This document shows positions 34,070 to 43,800 of a DNA stretch of 64,000 nt, piece after piece. The position numbers and the translations under genes were made by a program. The stretch is from Pseudonocardia ammonioxydans (GTDB taxonomy: Bacteria; Actinomycetota; Actinomycetes; Mycobacteriales; Pseudonocardiaceae). Where the stretch lies: the NCBI RefSeq assembly GCF_900115005.1, contig NZ_FOUY01000012.1, forward strand, positions 62,001 through 126,000, in the 5' to 3' direction. Numbering within the stretch: the first letter of the stretch is position 1; every line of letters starts with the position of its first letter. The notes under the pieces were generated by a model that did not search any database, was not told the DNA's origin, and saw only the letters and a program-made list of their open reading frames with translations.

Positions 34070-34810
34070 ATGACCGAGGCGATCGACCGCGGCGCCGGCC
34101 GGATGTGCCGCACCGACGGCAGCGCGGTCCGGGTGCTCGTGGTGGACGACGAGTCCACCCTGTCCGAGCTGCTGGCGATGGCGCTGCGCTACGAGGACTG
34201 GGAGGTGCGCACCGCGGGCGACGGCGCGAACGCCGTGCGGCAGGCGTGGGAGTTCCGGCCGGACGCGATCGTCCTCGACGTCATGCTCCCCGACATCGAC
34301 GGCGTCGAGGTGCTGCGCCGGGTCCGCGCCCGGACCCCGGAGGTCCCGGTGCTGTTCCTGACCGCGCGGGACGCCGTGGAGGACCGGGTCGCCGGGCTCA
34401 CCGCCGGTGGGGACGACTACGTGACCAAGCCGTTCTCGCTGGAGGAGCTGGTCGCGCGGTTGCGGGGGCTGCTGCGCCGGGCCGGGATGGCTGCGGCGCA
34501 ACGCTCCTCGGAGCTCGTGGTCGGGGACCTGGTGCTCGACGAGGATGCGCACGAGGTGCGCCGTGGGGACCGGCCGATCGAGCTGACCGCGACCGAGTTC
34601 GAGCTGCTGCGCTACCTGATGCGCAACCCGCGGCGGGTGCTGTCGAAGGCCCAGATCCTCGACCGGGTGTGGAACTACGACTTCGGCGGTCAGTCCAATG
34701 TGGTCGAGCTGTACGTGTCCTACCTGCGCAAGAAGATCGATGCGGGGGGCCCGTCGATGATCCACACGGTGCGCGGGTCGGGGTACGTGCTGCGCCCGGT
34801 CGCGGAGTAG
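34070..34810 (+). CDS. OmpR/PhoB-family response regulator
   Basis: A 246-residue protein with a receiver domain (residues 20-135: acidic pocket VVDDE, phospho-acceptor Asp in VLDVMLPDI, Lys in VTKPF) and an OmpR winged-helix output domain (residues 150-245; ELTATEFELLRYLM; VWNYDFGGQSNVVELYVSYL; VRGSGYVLRP). It is 10 bp upstream of its partner kinase. The target is unknown; the VTC/DUF4956/CotH operon lies convergently just beyond the kinase. Confidence 0.92.
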   Translation: MTEAIDRGAGRMCRTDGSAVRVLVVDDESTLSELLAMALRYEDWEVRTAGDGANAVRQAWEFRPDAIVLDVMLPDIDGVEVLRRVRARTPEVPVLFLTARDAVEDRVAGLTAGGDDYVTKPFSLEELVARLRGLLRRAGMAAAQRSSELVVGDLVLDEDAHEVRRGDRPIELTATEFELLRYLMRNPRRVLSKAQILDRVWNYDFGGQSNVVELYVSYLRKKIDAGGPSMIHTVRGSGYVLRPVAE

Positions 34811-34820
34811 GACGCCGCCG

Positions 34821-36350
34821 GTGGTCGTCTCGCAGGTCTCCGGGCGGGCGCGCTCGCTCCGTGCCCGGCTGGTGATCACGGTCGTGCTGGTGTTCGTGGT
34901 GTCCTGTGTGGCCATCGGGGTGGCGACGACCCTCTCGCTCGACCGCTACCTGTCGGCCCGGCAGGACCGGGAGCTGGCGTTCGCCGTCGACGAGCTCGTG
35001 ACCCGCCGGACCGGGCAGCCGCCCGGGTCGACCCTGGAGCGGCCCGGCAACGGTGCCCCGGGCCCGGTGGCCCTGCCCCCGGACGCGGGACGGCCGGGAC
35101 CGGGCACCGCGTGGCCGGGCCGTGACGGCTCGTTGCTGGGCCCCGGGCAGGGTCCCGGCTCGGTCGCGGTGGTCGCCGCCGGGGACGGGGTGGTGCACGC
35201 CGAGCGCGCCGAACCGGGCGGCGGCAGCTCGACGGTGGCCGACGCCGACGTGCGCGTGCTGCAGGCCGTCCCGGCCGACGGCGCGCCGCGTGACGTCGCG
35301 CTGTCGCTCGGCACCTACCGGGCGGCCGCGCACGCCGCCGGGGCGGTGACCTACGTGGTGGCCCAGCCGGACGGCGCCGGCGAGACGGTCGACCGGCTGG
35401 TGCTGATCGAGACCGTGGTGCTCGGCGGCGCGGTGGCGCTGGCCGGGCTCGCGGCCGCGGTCCTGGTGCGCCGCGAGCTGCGGCCCCTGGAACAGGTCGC
35501 GGGTGTGGCGGCCCGGGTGGGGGCGCTACCGCTGGACCGCGGCGAGGTGCAGCTGGCAGCCCGGGTCGCCGACCCGGACCCGCGGACCGAGGTCGGGCAG
35601 GTCGGCACCGCGCTGAACCACATGCTCGACAACGTCGAGGGCGCCCTGGCCGCCCGCCAGGAGTCGGAGACCCGGCTGCGCCGCTTCGTCGCCGACGCCG
35701 GGCACGAGCTGCGCACCCCGCTGGCCGCGATCCGCGGCTACGCCGAGCTGTCGCAGCGCGAACCCGAGCCGGTGCCACCGGGCACCGCGCACGCGCTGGT
35801 GCGGATCACCTCGCAGGCCGAGCGGATGAGCACCCTGGTCGAGGACCTGCTGCTGCTGGCGCGCCTGGACGCCGGGCGCCCGCTGGAGCGCGCCGAGGTG
35901 GACCTGACCCGGCTGGTGCTCGACGGCGTCGGCGACGCCCACGCCGCCGGACCGGGGCACCGCTGGCTGCCCCGGCTGCCCGACGAGCCGATCACCGTCA
36001 CCGGCGACGCGCACCGGCTCACCCAGGTCGTCACGAACCTGCTGGCGAACGCGCGCACCCACACCCCGCCGGGGACGTCGGTGACGGTCGAGCTGGACCG
36101 CCCGTCCCCGGGCCGGGTCCGGCTGCAGGTCACCGACGACGGGCCGGGCATCCCCGCGGACGTGCTGCCCCGGGTGTTCGAGCGGTTCGCCCGCGGCGCG
36201 GAGGGCCGCAGCCGCGCCGGTGCCGACACCCCGAGCACCGGGCTGGGCCTGGCGATCGTCGCGGCCGTGGTGTCGGCCCACCGGGGCAGCGTGGGGGTGC
36301 AGAGCGTGCCGGGGCGGACGACGTTCACCGTCGAGCTGCCGGTGTCCTGA
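34821..36350 (+). CDS. Membrane sensor histidine kinase
   Basis: A 509-residue kinase with two transmembrane helices (about residues 15-38 and 195-217), an extracytoplasmic domain between them rich in Gly/Pro, a HAMP-like linker, a DHp domain with H-box DAGHELRTPLAAIRGY, and a catalytic domain with N-box NLLANARTHTP, G1 DDGPGIP and G2 GLGLAIV. It starts at GTG, 10 bp after the response-regulator gene, forming a two-gene signalling pair. The signal is unknown; the long disordered sensor segment suggests envelope sensing. Confidence 0.9.
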   Translation: MVVSQVSGRARSLRARLVITVVLVFVVSCVAIGVATTLSLDRYLSARQDRELAFAVDELVTRRTGQPPGSTLERPGNGAPGPVALPPDAGRPGPGTAWPGRDGSLLGPGQGPGSVAVVAAGDGVVHAERAEPGGGSSTVADADVRVLQAVPADGAPRDVALSLGTYRAAAHAAGAVTYVVAQPDGAGETVDRLVLIETVVLGGAVALAGLAAAVLVRRELRPLEQVAGVAARVGALPLDRGEVQLAARVADPDPRTEVGQVGTALNHMLDNVEGALAARQESETRLRRFVADAGHELRTPLAAIRGYAELSQREPEPVPPGTAHALVRITSQAERMSTLVEDLLLLARLDAGRPLERAEVDLTRLVLDGVGDAHAAGPGHRWLPRLPDEPITVTGDAHRLTQVVTNLLANARTHTPPGTSVTVELDRPSPGRVRLQVTDDGPGIPADVLPRVFERFARGAEGRSRAGADTPSTGLGLAIVAAVVSAHRGSVGVQSVPGRTTFTVELPVS

Positions 36351-36418
36351 CCACGGCTCGGCCGACGCCCGGTCGGGGGCCGTTGCAGGACACCGCCCGG
36401 GTGGCGAACGTGTCGTCG

Positions 36419-36456
36419 CTGCCCGGCACCTACGACGCTGCCCGGCGCCTACGACG
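36419..36456. repeat. Two-copy 19-bp direct repeat at the end of the CotH-like gene
   Basis: GCTGCCCGGCACCTACGAC is followed directly by the same 19-mer with one change. The second copy enters the 3' end of the CotH-like gene. Confidence 0.6.
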
Positions 36457-38077
36457 CCGGGTGCAGGAGCGGGTCGGCGGCCACCGCCTCCGCACGCCGG
36501 TCCAGCAGGGCCCGCAGGTCGTCGGCCTCCCGGAGGATGGTCGCGCGATCCTCCTCGGCGGCGGCACCGGTCGCCGCGGCGACGGCCCGGTCCAGGGCCG
36601 CGACGGCGGCCCCGCTGCCGTAGATCTGCTGGTGGAGCTCCCGGTAGGCCTCGTCGTAGGCGGCCGTGAACGCCGGCGTCGCCAGGAAGCGGTCCTTGAG
36701 CAGGTGGCCCTGCAGCATCCCGCCCGGACCACCCGGACCGGGCCCACCGCCGGGCGGAGCGGCGGCGGCCCCGTCCTCGGGCACGGCGGCGCCCTCCGGG
36801 GGTGCCCCACCGCCGGGGCCGCGGCCGCCGAACAGGGCCGCCATGCTCACCTCGTCGTGCGGGCCGGTGGTGGGGTCCCCGCTCGCGGCCAGGTTGAGGT
36901 CCCAGGCGATCACCTCGAACCGCTCGGTCCCCAGGTCGTACCGGAGGTAGTAGTTCTTCCCCGGCCCGGCCATGTCGTCGACGTTCAGCAGCAGGTTCTG
37001 CGTGGCGAGGTAGCGGGCGAAGGACCCGACGTCGAGGTGGTCGCCGAGCTCGGCGGCGAACTCCTCGTCGGTGGCCCGCTGGACCCACTGGATCAGGTCG
37101 ATGACCGGCTGCAGGTCCTGGCTGCCGATCCGGTTGATCTGCTCGACGTCGTCCTCGTAGGCGGTCGGGTCGTCGCCCTGGTCGGTGAACGAGCTGCTCG
37201 CCCGGGACTTGTAGAGCACTCCGTCCCCGGCGAACCGCGCCTCGGCGTAGGACTCGTCGGGGTGCTCGACGATCAGGCGGGCGGTGGCGGGCCGGTCGTT
37301 CACGGTGAGGGCGGCGTAGGTGTGGGCCTGCCCGGTCTGCCCGGTCCGGTCCACCATCGCCAGCGCCACCGACTCGTTGAGCGCGACGGTGGAGCTGCCG
37401 CTCGACGGGCGGACCGCGATCTCGCTGCGGCCCTGGAACAGCCGGCCCTCGGCGAACTCGTCGAAGCTGATCAGGTAGGGCAGGTTCTCCGGCTCGTCCG
37501 CCGACAGCGTCACGCTGCCGATCCCCCCGCCGGGCGGGCCCGCCGGACCGTCGCCGCCGCCCTGCCCGGGCGGCGGGACACCCTCCGGCAGTTCCCTTCC
37601 TTCCAGAGGTCGCATTCCGCCCGGGCCGCGGCGCCGTTCGCCGGGGTCGGCGTCCGGGTCCTGCAGTGACATCAGCGTCGAGTTGCCCTTGAGCCGCACC
37701 CCGACGTCGTCGATCCGGGCACCGTCGATGACGACGTCGGCCTGGAGGTGCTCCTTCTCGCCCTCGTCGTACCAGGCGGTGAGGATCCGCCGGTAGTCGT
37801 CCTCGCGGAAGGTGAGCTGCACGCTGTGGGCGACCGAGGTGTCGAACAGGTCGGCGTTGCCGGCGATGTCCTCGGTCACCGCCGGGGCCTCGTACCGGTC
37901 GTCGCCGGTGACGTAGGGCACGACCCTGCTCGAACCGAACACCCCCAGGGTCAGGGCGAGAAAGGCGGCGAACAGCGCGACCGGACGCCAGTGGTGGCGG
38001 GCACGGACCGGGATCCGGTGCCACCACCGGCGCCGCGGGCCGGCGGCGTGCTTCCGGTCAGCCTGCATCCCGGTCAC
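36449..38077 (-). CDS. CotH-kinase-family membrane-anchored protein
   Basis: A 542-residue protein with one N-terminal transmembrane segment (about residues 28-50, WRPVALFAAFLALTLGVFG) and a CotH-like extracytoplasmic domain: QLTFREDDYRRILT; DVGVRLKGNSTLMSL; LPYLISFDEF; YLATQNLLLNVDDMAGPGKN; FEVIAWDLNLA. Two Gly/Pro-rich inserts interrupt it (about residues 165-200 and 405-445). GTG at 38077 overlaps the DUF4956 stop by GTGA; ATG 38068 is the alternative. CotH proteins are atypical kinases known from spore coats; in actinobacteria they occur with VTC and DUF4956 genes, as here. The substrate is unknown. Confidence 0.82.
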   Translation of the reverse strand: MTGMQADRKHAAGPRRRWWHRIPVRARHHWRPVALFAAFLALTLGVFGSSRVVPYVTGDDRYEAPAVTEDIAGNADLFDTSVAHSVQLTFREDDYRRILTAWYDEGEKEHLQADVVIDGARIDDVGVRLKGNSTLMSLQDPDADPGERRRGPGGMRPLEGRELPEGVPPPGQGGGDGPAGPPGGGIGSVTLSADEPENLPYLISFDEFAEGRLFQGRSEIAVRPSSGSSTVALNESVALAMVDRTGQTGQAHTYAALTVNDRPATARLIVEHPDESYAEARFAGDGVLYKSRASSSFTDQGDDPTAYEDDVEQINRIGSQDLQPVIDLIQWVQRATDEEFAAELGDHLDVGSFARYLATQNLLLNVDDMAGPGKNYYLRYDLGTERFEVIAWDLNLAASGDPTTGPHDEVSMAALFGGRGPGGGAPPEGAAVPEDGAAAAPPGGGPGPGGPGGMLQGHLLKDRFLATPAFTAAYDEAYRELHQQIYGSGAAVAALDRAVAAATGAAAEEDRATILREADDLRALLDRRAEAVAADPLLHPAS

Positions 38078-38760
38078 AGGTCGGTCTGGTCGTACCCGGT
38101 CAGTACCGACACCCGCTGCCCGGCGTTGCGTTCGCGCAGTGCCGCGATCAACTCGGCCGGACCGACGCCCTTCTTGAGACGGACCGTGTAGAACAGCTCC
38201 GTCAACCCGCCCCCACGGATCGACTCGGTGCTGACGAGCTCGAACTCGGTGGTGTGGCGGATCAGGGTGTCGGCGATGACCTGGCTGTAGTCGTCGTCGC
38301 CGGGCACCTGCACCTTGACCACCTGGCGCTGGACGTTCAGGGCGAAGAAGTTGAACCGGTGCATGATCACCACGACCAGGCAGATCGCGACCGTGGCGGC
38401 GACGGCGAGCAGGTAGAAGCGGGTGCCGCAGGCCATGCCGACGCCCATCACCAGGAAGATGAACCCCACGTCGCGGGTCTCCTTGACGGCGTTGCGGAAC
38501 CGCACCACCGACAGCGCTCCGACCAGGGCGAACGCCCGGGCGATGTTCGAGCCGACCACCAGCATGATCAGCGCGATCAGCATGCCCAGGATGACGAGGG
38601 TCTGCACGTAGGACTGGCTGTAGGAGATGTTGCGGTGCGTGGCCCGGTAGACGGTGGCGACCATCAGGCTCAACAGCAGTGACAGGCCCAGCGACGCCGC
38701 CACGTCGAAGGCACTGAACGTGCCGGACAGGTCTTGGAAGTCGATCTGGAACGGGGTCAT
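38074..38760 (-). CDS. DUF4956 membrane protein
   Basis: A 228-residue protein with four to five hydrophobic helices in the first 140 residues, around a conserved charged core GALSVVRFRNAVKETRDVGF, then a soluble C-terminal domain of about 85 residues resembling a small regulatory ACT-like fold (VKVQVPGDDDYSQVIADTLI). It is the middle gene of the VTC-DUF4956-CotH operon; ATGA overlaps the VTC gene and GTGA overlaps the CotH gene, so all three are translationally coupled. Function unknown; probably part of a membrane complex with the VTC protein. Confidence 0.82.
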   Translation of the reverse strand: MTPFQIDFQDLSGTFSAFDVAASLGLSLLLSLMVATVYRATHRNISYSQSYVQTLVILGMLIALIMLVVGSNIARAFALVGALSVVRFRNAVKETRDVGFIFLVMGVGMACGTRFYLLAVAATVAICLVVVIMHRFNFFALNVQRQVVKVQVPGDDDYSQVIADTLIRHTTEFELVSTESIRGGGLTELFYTVRLKKGVGPAELIAALRERNAGQRVSVLTGYDQTDL

Positions 38761-39614
38761 CGGGCGGGAAGCTCCTCGGGAATGTGGAAGACCGATCGCG
38801 GGGCCCTGCCGAAGACCTCGACGCTCTGGCAGTACTTGGACACCCGGACCACGGACAACTCGAGGGCCGCGGCCATGTCGGTGATCCAGTACGGGGCACG
38901 CTCGTTGACCTTGATCTCCATCACGGCCAGGTGCGGGGAGACGGTGAAGCGGTTCTGGGAGTCGGCACCCAGGTGGAAGTCGCGGTCGCGCCCGCGGATC
39001 CGGTGGTCGAGGGTGACCCGCAGCCCCGGGTCGACGTCCCGGCCGACGAAGGGCTCGCGCCGGTAGGAGGTCGTCACGATCGGGCGCAGGTCGTTCTCCA
39101 CGACCAGCGCCAGTACCTCTTCCAGGAACGCGGTCTGCCCCGGCTCGTGCGGGATCATCTCCCGTTCGTCGCACAGCCGGCGGGCCGCGCCGTAGGGGAT
39201 GCGGACCCGGCGCTTCTGGGTGACCCGGTTGACCCGCTGCTTGATCTCCAGGAACACCGGGGTGTCGTCGGTGACCGCGGACCGGTCGCCGTACACGCGC
39301 AGGCGCAGCTTGCGACGGAAGCGCTCCCCCTCGATCTTCTCCCAGTAGAACCGCAACCGCTCCGAGTCGTAGTAGAGGCTCAGGACCTCGTAGCCGCCGT
39401 GCTGCGCGTTCGCGTCACCGTCCATCCGGGACGTGAGCAGCTCGCGGACCTCGGGGACCCGGGCCTCGGGGACCAGGTACTTGAGCTCGTAGCGGTTGAA
39501 CGCGTGCAGCGGGCTCGGCGCACGCAGCGCCGCGGCACCGGCGGCCGGGGCCGGCCCACCGGGCGGCTCGGACCCGGTTGCGGCCGCGGGTCGACGTCGG
39601 CGTGGGAAGAACAT
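38757..39614 (-). CDS. VTC-domain (polyphosphate polymerase-like) protein
   Basis: A 285-residue single VTC domain. The start at ATG 39614 is chosen over an upstream in-frame start at 39728. Hallmarks of the basic tunnel are NRYELKYLV at residue 40, the RRKLRLRVYGD segment, VFLEIKQRVNRVTQKRRVRI with conserved Lys/Arg, and HLAVMEIKVNERAPYWI near the C-terminus. Eukaryotic VTC4 makes polyphosphate from ATP; bacterial stand-alone domains are thought to bind or process polyphosphate or nucleotides. It is the first gene of a three-gene coupled operon. Confidence 0.85.
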   Translation of the reverse strand: MFFPRRRRPAAATGSEPPGGPAPAAGAAALRAPSPLHAFNRYELKYLVPEARVPEVRELLTSRMDGDANAQHGGYEVLSLYYDSERLRFYWEKIEGERFRRKLRLRVYGDRSAVTDDTPVFLEIKQRVNRVTQKRRVRIPYGAARRLCDEREMIPHEPGQTAFLEEVLALVVENDLRPIVTTSYRREPFVGRDVDPGLRVTLDHRIRGRDRDFHLGADSQNRFTVSPHLAVMEIKVNERAPYWITDMAAALELSVVRVSKYCQSVEVFGRAPRSVFHIPEELPAR

Positions 39615-39787
39615 CGCGGGGGCGGACTCCGGAGGATCACGGCGACCTCCGCGGGTCGGGCGGGAGGCGCGCAGCGGAACAGCAGGCGAACATCTGCCAA
39701 TCTCGTCGGCCGGATCCACACCGGTCAACGCACACGACGATCTTCATAACGGACGCACAGGTTCGCGCACCCCGGCTCGGGCAGGCC

Positions 39788-40801
39788 TCAGATCCGCGTC
39801 GGGTCGGCCAGGGCGACGAGCAGCTCGCGCGGGCCCTCGTAGGGGTCCCGGCCATGAGCGGTGCGGATGTTGTCGACGATCAACAGGTCCCCGCTCCGCC
39901 ACGGCTCGCGTACGGCGTTGGCGGCGTAGGCCTGCTGGATCTGGTCCACGAGGTCCCAGCCGATCGGAGTGCCGTCGCCGAAGCAGGTGGTGGCGGGTAG
40001 CCCGTCCGGGCCGAGCACGTCGCACAGCTCGTCACGTGCACCGGGCCCGAAAACCCACTCGCTGAAATGCGCGATCTCGTTGAACCAGCACCGCACACCG
40101 GTGATCGGGTGCCGGACGACGGCCGGGCGGCGCTGCCGGGTACGCAGCTGCCCGCCCGGGCCCCACTCGACCTCGATGGCGCTCGCCCGGCAGTAGTCCT
40201 CGACCCCGTGTCGATCACCGATGCCGAAGGCCTCCGCCCAGGACGGGCCGACGTCACCGTTGTAGGTCCGCACCAGGGTCCAGCCGTCGCGCTCGCAGCG
40301 CCTGACCAGGCTCGCCGGTAGCGCGTCGAGCACCGCCGCGGAGTCGACCAGCACCGTGGCTCCGCCGAGGACGGCCGGGGACAGACAGACGAACATCATC
40401 ACCGCCGGGAACCGGTCGCAGTAGGACAGCTCGTGGTGCGGGCACATCGGGATCCCGCGCGGCCACCGTGTCGAGGAGTAGACGCGGTCGGTGTAGGACG
40501 TGCGGGGCGAGAACGCCTCCCGCTCGTTCATCAGGCCGTCGGCCAGCATCCGGACCACGTCGCCGGCCAGGATCGGGTCGTACAGGCCCAGACCGCGGGC
40601 CAGCACCGCGCCGTGGTCCACCACGGCTGCACGCAGCGCTCGCCGGGACTCGAACGCCCACCGCACGGGATCGTCCGGCTCGGCCCGGAGGAGCACGGGC
40701 GCGCCGGGACGGCGCTCGACGCAGAACGGCTCCGCGGACGTTCGGACGGCCCGGGCCGGGAAGGACGTGTCGGCTCCCCGCGCCGGGCGATCGGCGTTCA
40801 T
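39788..40801 (-). CDS. TauD/SyrP-like Fe(II)/2-oxoglutarate-dependent dioxygenase
   Basis: A 337-residue non-heme iron oxygenase. The metal motif is HxE in PHHELSY (about residue 120); the distal His and the 2-oxoglutarate-binding Arg are in RTAHGRDPYEGPRELLV (about residue 315). The pattern is that of TauD-family enzymes that hydroxylate carrier-bound amino acids in non-ribosomal pathways (SyrP, AsnO). ATG overlaps the stop of the large Pls-like gene by ATGA, so they are made together. The likely substrate is the aminoacyl or peptidyl product of that synthetase; this is inferred from the coupling. Confidence 0.82.
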   Translation of the reverse strand: MNADRPARGADTSFPARAVRTSAEPFCVERRPGAPVLLRAEPDDPVRWAFESRRALRAAVVDHGAVLARGLGLYDPILAGDVVRMLADGLMNEREAFSPRTSYTDRVYSSTRWPRGIPMCPHHELSYCDRFPAVMMFVCLSPAVLGGATVLVDSAAVLDALPASLVRRCERDGWTLVRTYNGDVGPSWAEAFGIGDRHGVEDYCRASAIEVEWGPGGQLRTRQRRPAVVRHPITGVRCWFNEIAHFSEWVFGPGARDELCDVLGPDGLPATTCFGDGTPIGWDLVDQIQQAYAANAVREPWRSGDLLIVDNIRTAHGRDPYEGPRELLVALADPTRI

Positions 40802-43800
40802 ACCGGCACCGGGAGGGACCTGGTGGGGAGCGCACGGGCCGGGTTGCCGCCCCACGTCTCGCCGGCCGGGACCTCCTCGCCCTTCATGAGGAACGAGTCG
40901 GCCTCGATGACGACGTCGTCGCCGATGGTGATCCCGTAGTGCACGAAGGCGCCGACCCCGAGCGTGACCCTCGACCCGATGACCGTGTGGTCGGACTTGA
41001 ACGCGCCGTCCTCCTGGGAGTGGTTCTGCACGATGCTGCGCTCGTTGAGCGTGCAGTCGTCACCGAAGGTGATGAAGGGTCGTTCCACCAGCGAGGCGCC
41101 GTCGTCGAACAGCCGTGCGCCGACCCGCACGCCGAGCATGCGCAACAGCAGGCCCTTGAACGGGGTGCCGTTGAACAGCATCAGATAACTCGGGGCGGGC
41201 ACCTTCCAGAACCGTTCGTGGCCCCAGAAGACCGGCTCGTAGATCGAGCATCCGTGCGGCGCCCGCAGGATCAGCCGGTGAACCGACCGGTCGACCGCGG
41301 TGAACCATCCGACGGTGAGAACGATGATCAGTACCTGCGCGACGAGGATCTCGGCCGCGCCGAGGGTGACCTCCCAGATGGCGATCGCGGGCACCAGCAG
41401 CGCGATCGCGAAGAAGTAGAGCCAGCGGACGGTCAGATGGAGCGCGATGGTGACGGCGTTGTCCCGGTTCTTGCCCCGCAGCGCTCGCCGCAGACCCTGC
41501 TCCCCGAGCTCGAGGCGGGCGTCGCGGGCCACCGTGCGCGGGATCTCGAAGCTCGGGGAGCCGAGCAGGCCGACGTTCTCCCGGACCGGTCCGTCGACCG
41601 GGACCATGACCTTGGTACCGAGCAGGCAGTTGTTCCCGACCCGCGCCCGGGACGGGTAGGCGATCCGGTTCCCGAAGAAGCTGTTCGTGCCGATCGTGGT
41701 CCGGGTCAGCCGGAACGAGGTGTTCGAGTACTCCGCGTTCACGATCGAGAGGTCGTCGGCGACGACCGTTCCGGTGCCGATCGTGGTGAGGTAGGGCGAC
41801 TCGTGCTTGATCAGCATCCCGAAGTTGTTTCCCGTCTGCACCAGGGGCAGCAGGTCGTAACCGACCACGCGGAGGTAGTGCGGGATGGCGGAGCTGTCGC
41901 CGAGCAGCATCGTGAACGTCACGCTGTTGGTCAGCAGGGCGACGGTCTGGTGCAGGAAGTAGTGAACCCCGTAGAGCGGGTAGACCCGGTCCGGCCGGAC
42001 GGCGCACGCCAGCAGGCGCGGAGCGGTGACCATCACCAGGAACGCCACCAGCAGGACGCCGAAGAACAGCACGAAGCTCAGCGCGAGGATCTCGGCGTAG
42101 AAGTACCAGTGGACGAACGCCTCCGGGCCGGGGAACAGCAGCGCCGTCAACTGTGGGACCTCCCGCAACAGCAGCGCGATGCCGCCCAGCGACAGTGGCA
42201 GCCCGACGCCCAGCACGAGCCCCACCTGCACGAGCGAGTAGAGGACCTTCCGAGTCGGTCCGCACCCGAGAGGCGGGACGGTGCAGTAGTTCACGCCCGC
42301 GGGGCGGGCCGGGGAACCGTGCCAGCGTTCGCCGGCAGGCACGACCTGCCCGCTCAGCAGCGCCGAGGTGTGGCCGAGCTGACCGCCGTCGTCGATGCGT
42401 GTGCCGAGCTCGAGAACCGTGGCTTCACCGACGAACGCATCCGCGCCCACGGTGACCGACCCGATCTCGATGACACCGTCGCGGGCCCGATAGCCGGAGA
42501 ACAACGCATCCTTGCGGATCACCGACCGGTCACCGATCGAGAGCAGGTCGGTGCACACCGGCATCGATCCGGCGAACAGGGCCACGTCGCGACCGACCCG
42601 GGCGCCGAGCGAACGCAGGTAGAGCGCATAGAGCGGTGAGCCGCGGAACAGGACCAGCGGGTTCCTCCGCACCAGCGTCCTGACGATCCAGAACCGGACG
42701 TAGTCCAGGCTCCAGACCCGGATCGAGCGGGGTCTCCAGCGACCGATCAACAGCCATTTGACCCCGATGGGGAACAGGCACAGGAAGCCGAAGCCGGCCC
42801 CGCCCACGACGACGGCCCGCACGTAGAGGTCGAGCAGGGTCGGTGACACGACGAACCACTCGTATCCCCAGAACAACACCAGCGCCATGAGATAGGACCA
42901 GCCCACGACGCACGCCACCTGGAGCGAACCACAGAGGACGTATCCCCGGGTGCCGACGCGGCGAACCCCGCCGGGCCGCTCGAGGTCCACCGCGGGCTCG
43001 TCGGGGGGTGCCGGGGAAAGCTCGCCGTTACCGGCCGGTGCGAGCGAGTGGGCCAGACCGACGAGTGTCGGGGCGGCGTAGACGGCCTCCATCGACAGCG
43101 CCGGCAACCCGGGCTCCTTGCGCACGCGCGCACAGAACTTGGCCATGGTCAACGAGTCCGCGCCGAGCTCGAAGAAGTTCGCGTCCGGGGGGATGTCCCC
43201 ACGGCCGAGTATCGCTGCCAGGATCTCCGCGAAGCGCTCCTGCATCAGCGACGGCGAGGGCGGCGCCGGAGCATCGGAGGGAAGGGCGAGCGCAGTGGCG
43301 AGGCGCCGTAGCGTCGGGTGCTGGTAGACGTGCTGGATGGACACCGAGGGCAGGGCCGGGTGGGAGCGGGTCCGCGCGCAGAACTTCGCCATCAGCAACG
43401 AGTCGGCGCCCAGATCGTCGAAGAAGTCCGCATCGATCGAGACCCGTTCCCGGCCCAGTACCCCGCCGAGCAGTTCGGCCAGGACGGCCTCCGATCCCGT
43501 GACGGCCGTGTCCGTCTCGTCCGCAGGCTCGAGCCGTGCCTGTTCCGGGACGGCGGGATCCGACGGCTCCGGACAGCGGTCACGTGCCGGCGCGCCGGCC
43601 TCGACGCGGCCGCAGTACTCGACACGTCCCGCTGCATCGACCCGGCCCAGATCCCCGGTGCGGAAGATCCGTGGCGACGGGGTGCCGGGCACGTCCGGCC
43701 CGTCGACGACGAAGGCCTCCCGGGCCAGCTCGTCACGGTCGACGTAGCCGCGTGCCAGCCCGATCCCGGCGATCCCGATCTCGCCGACGGCACCGTGTGC

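Noticed and set aside
40468-42639. A 723-codon open frame opposite the Pls-like gene
   Set aside because: Arg/Gln/His-rich shadow of the strongly supported minus-strand gene, with no ribosome site or domain.
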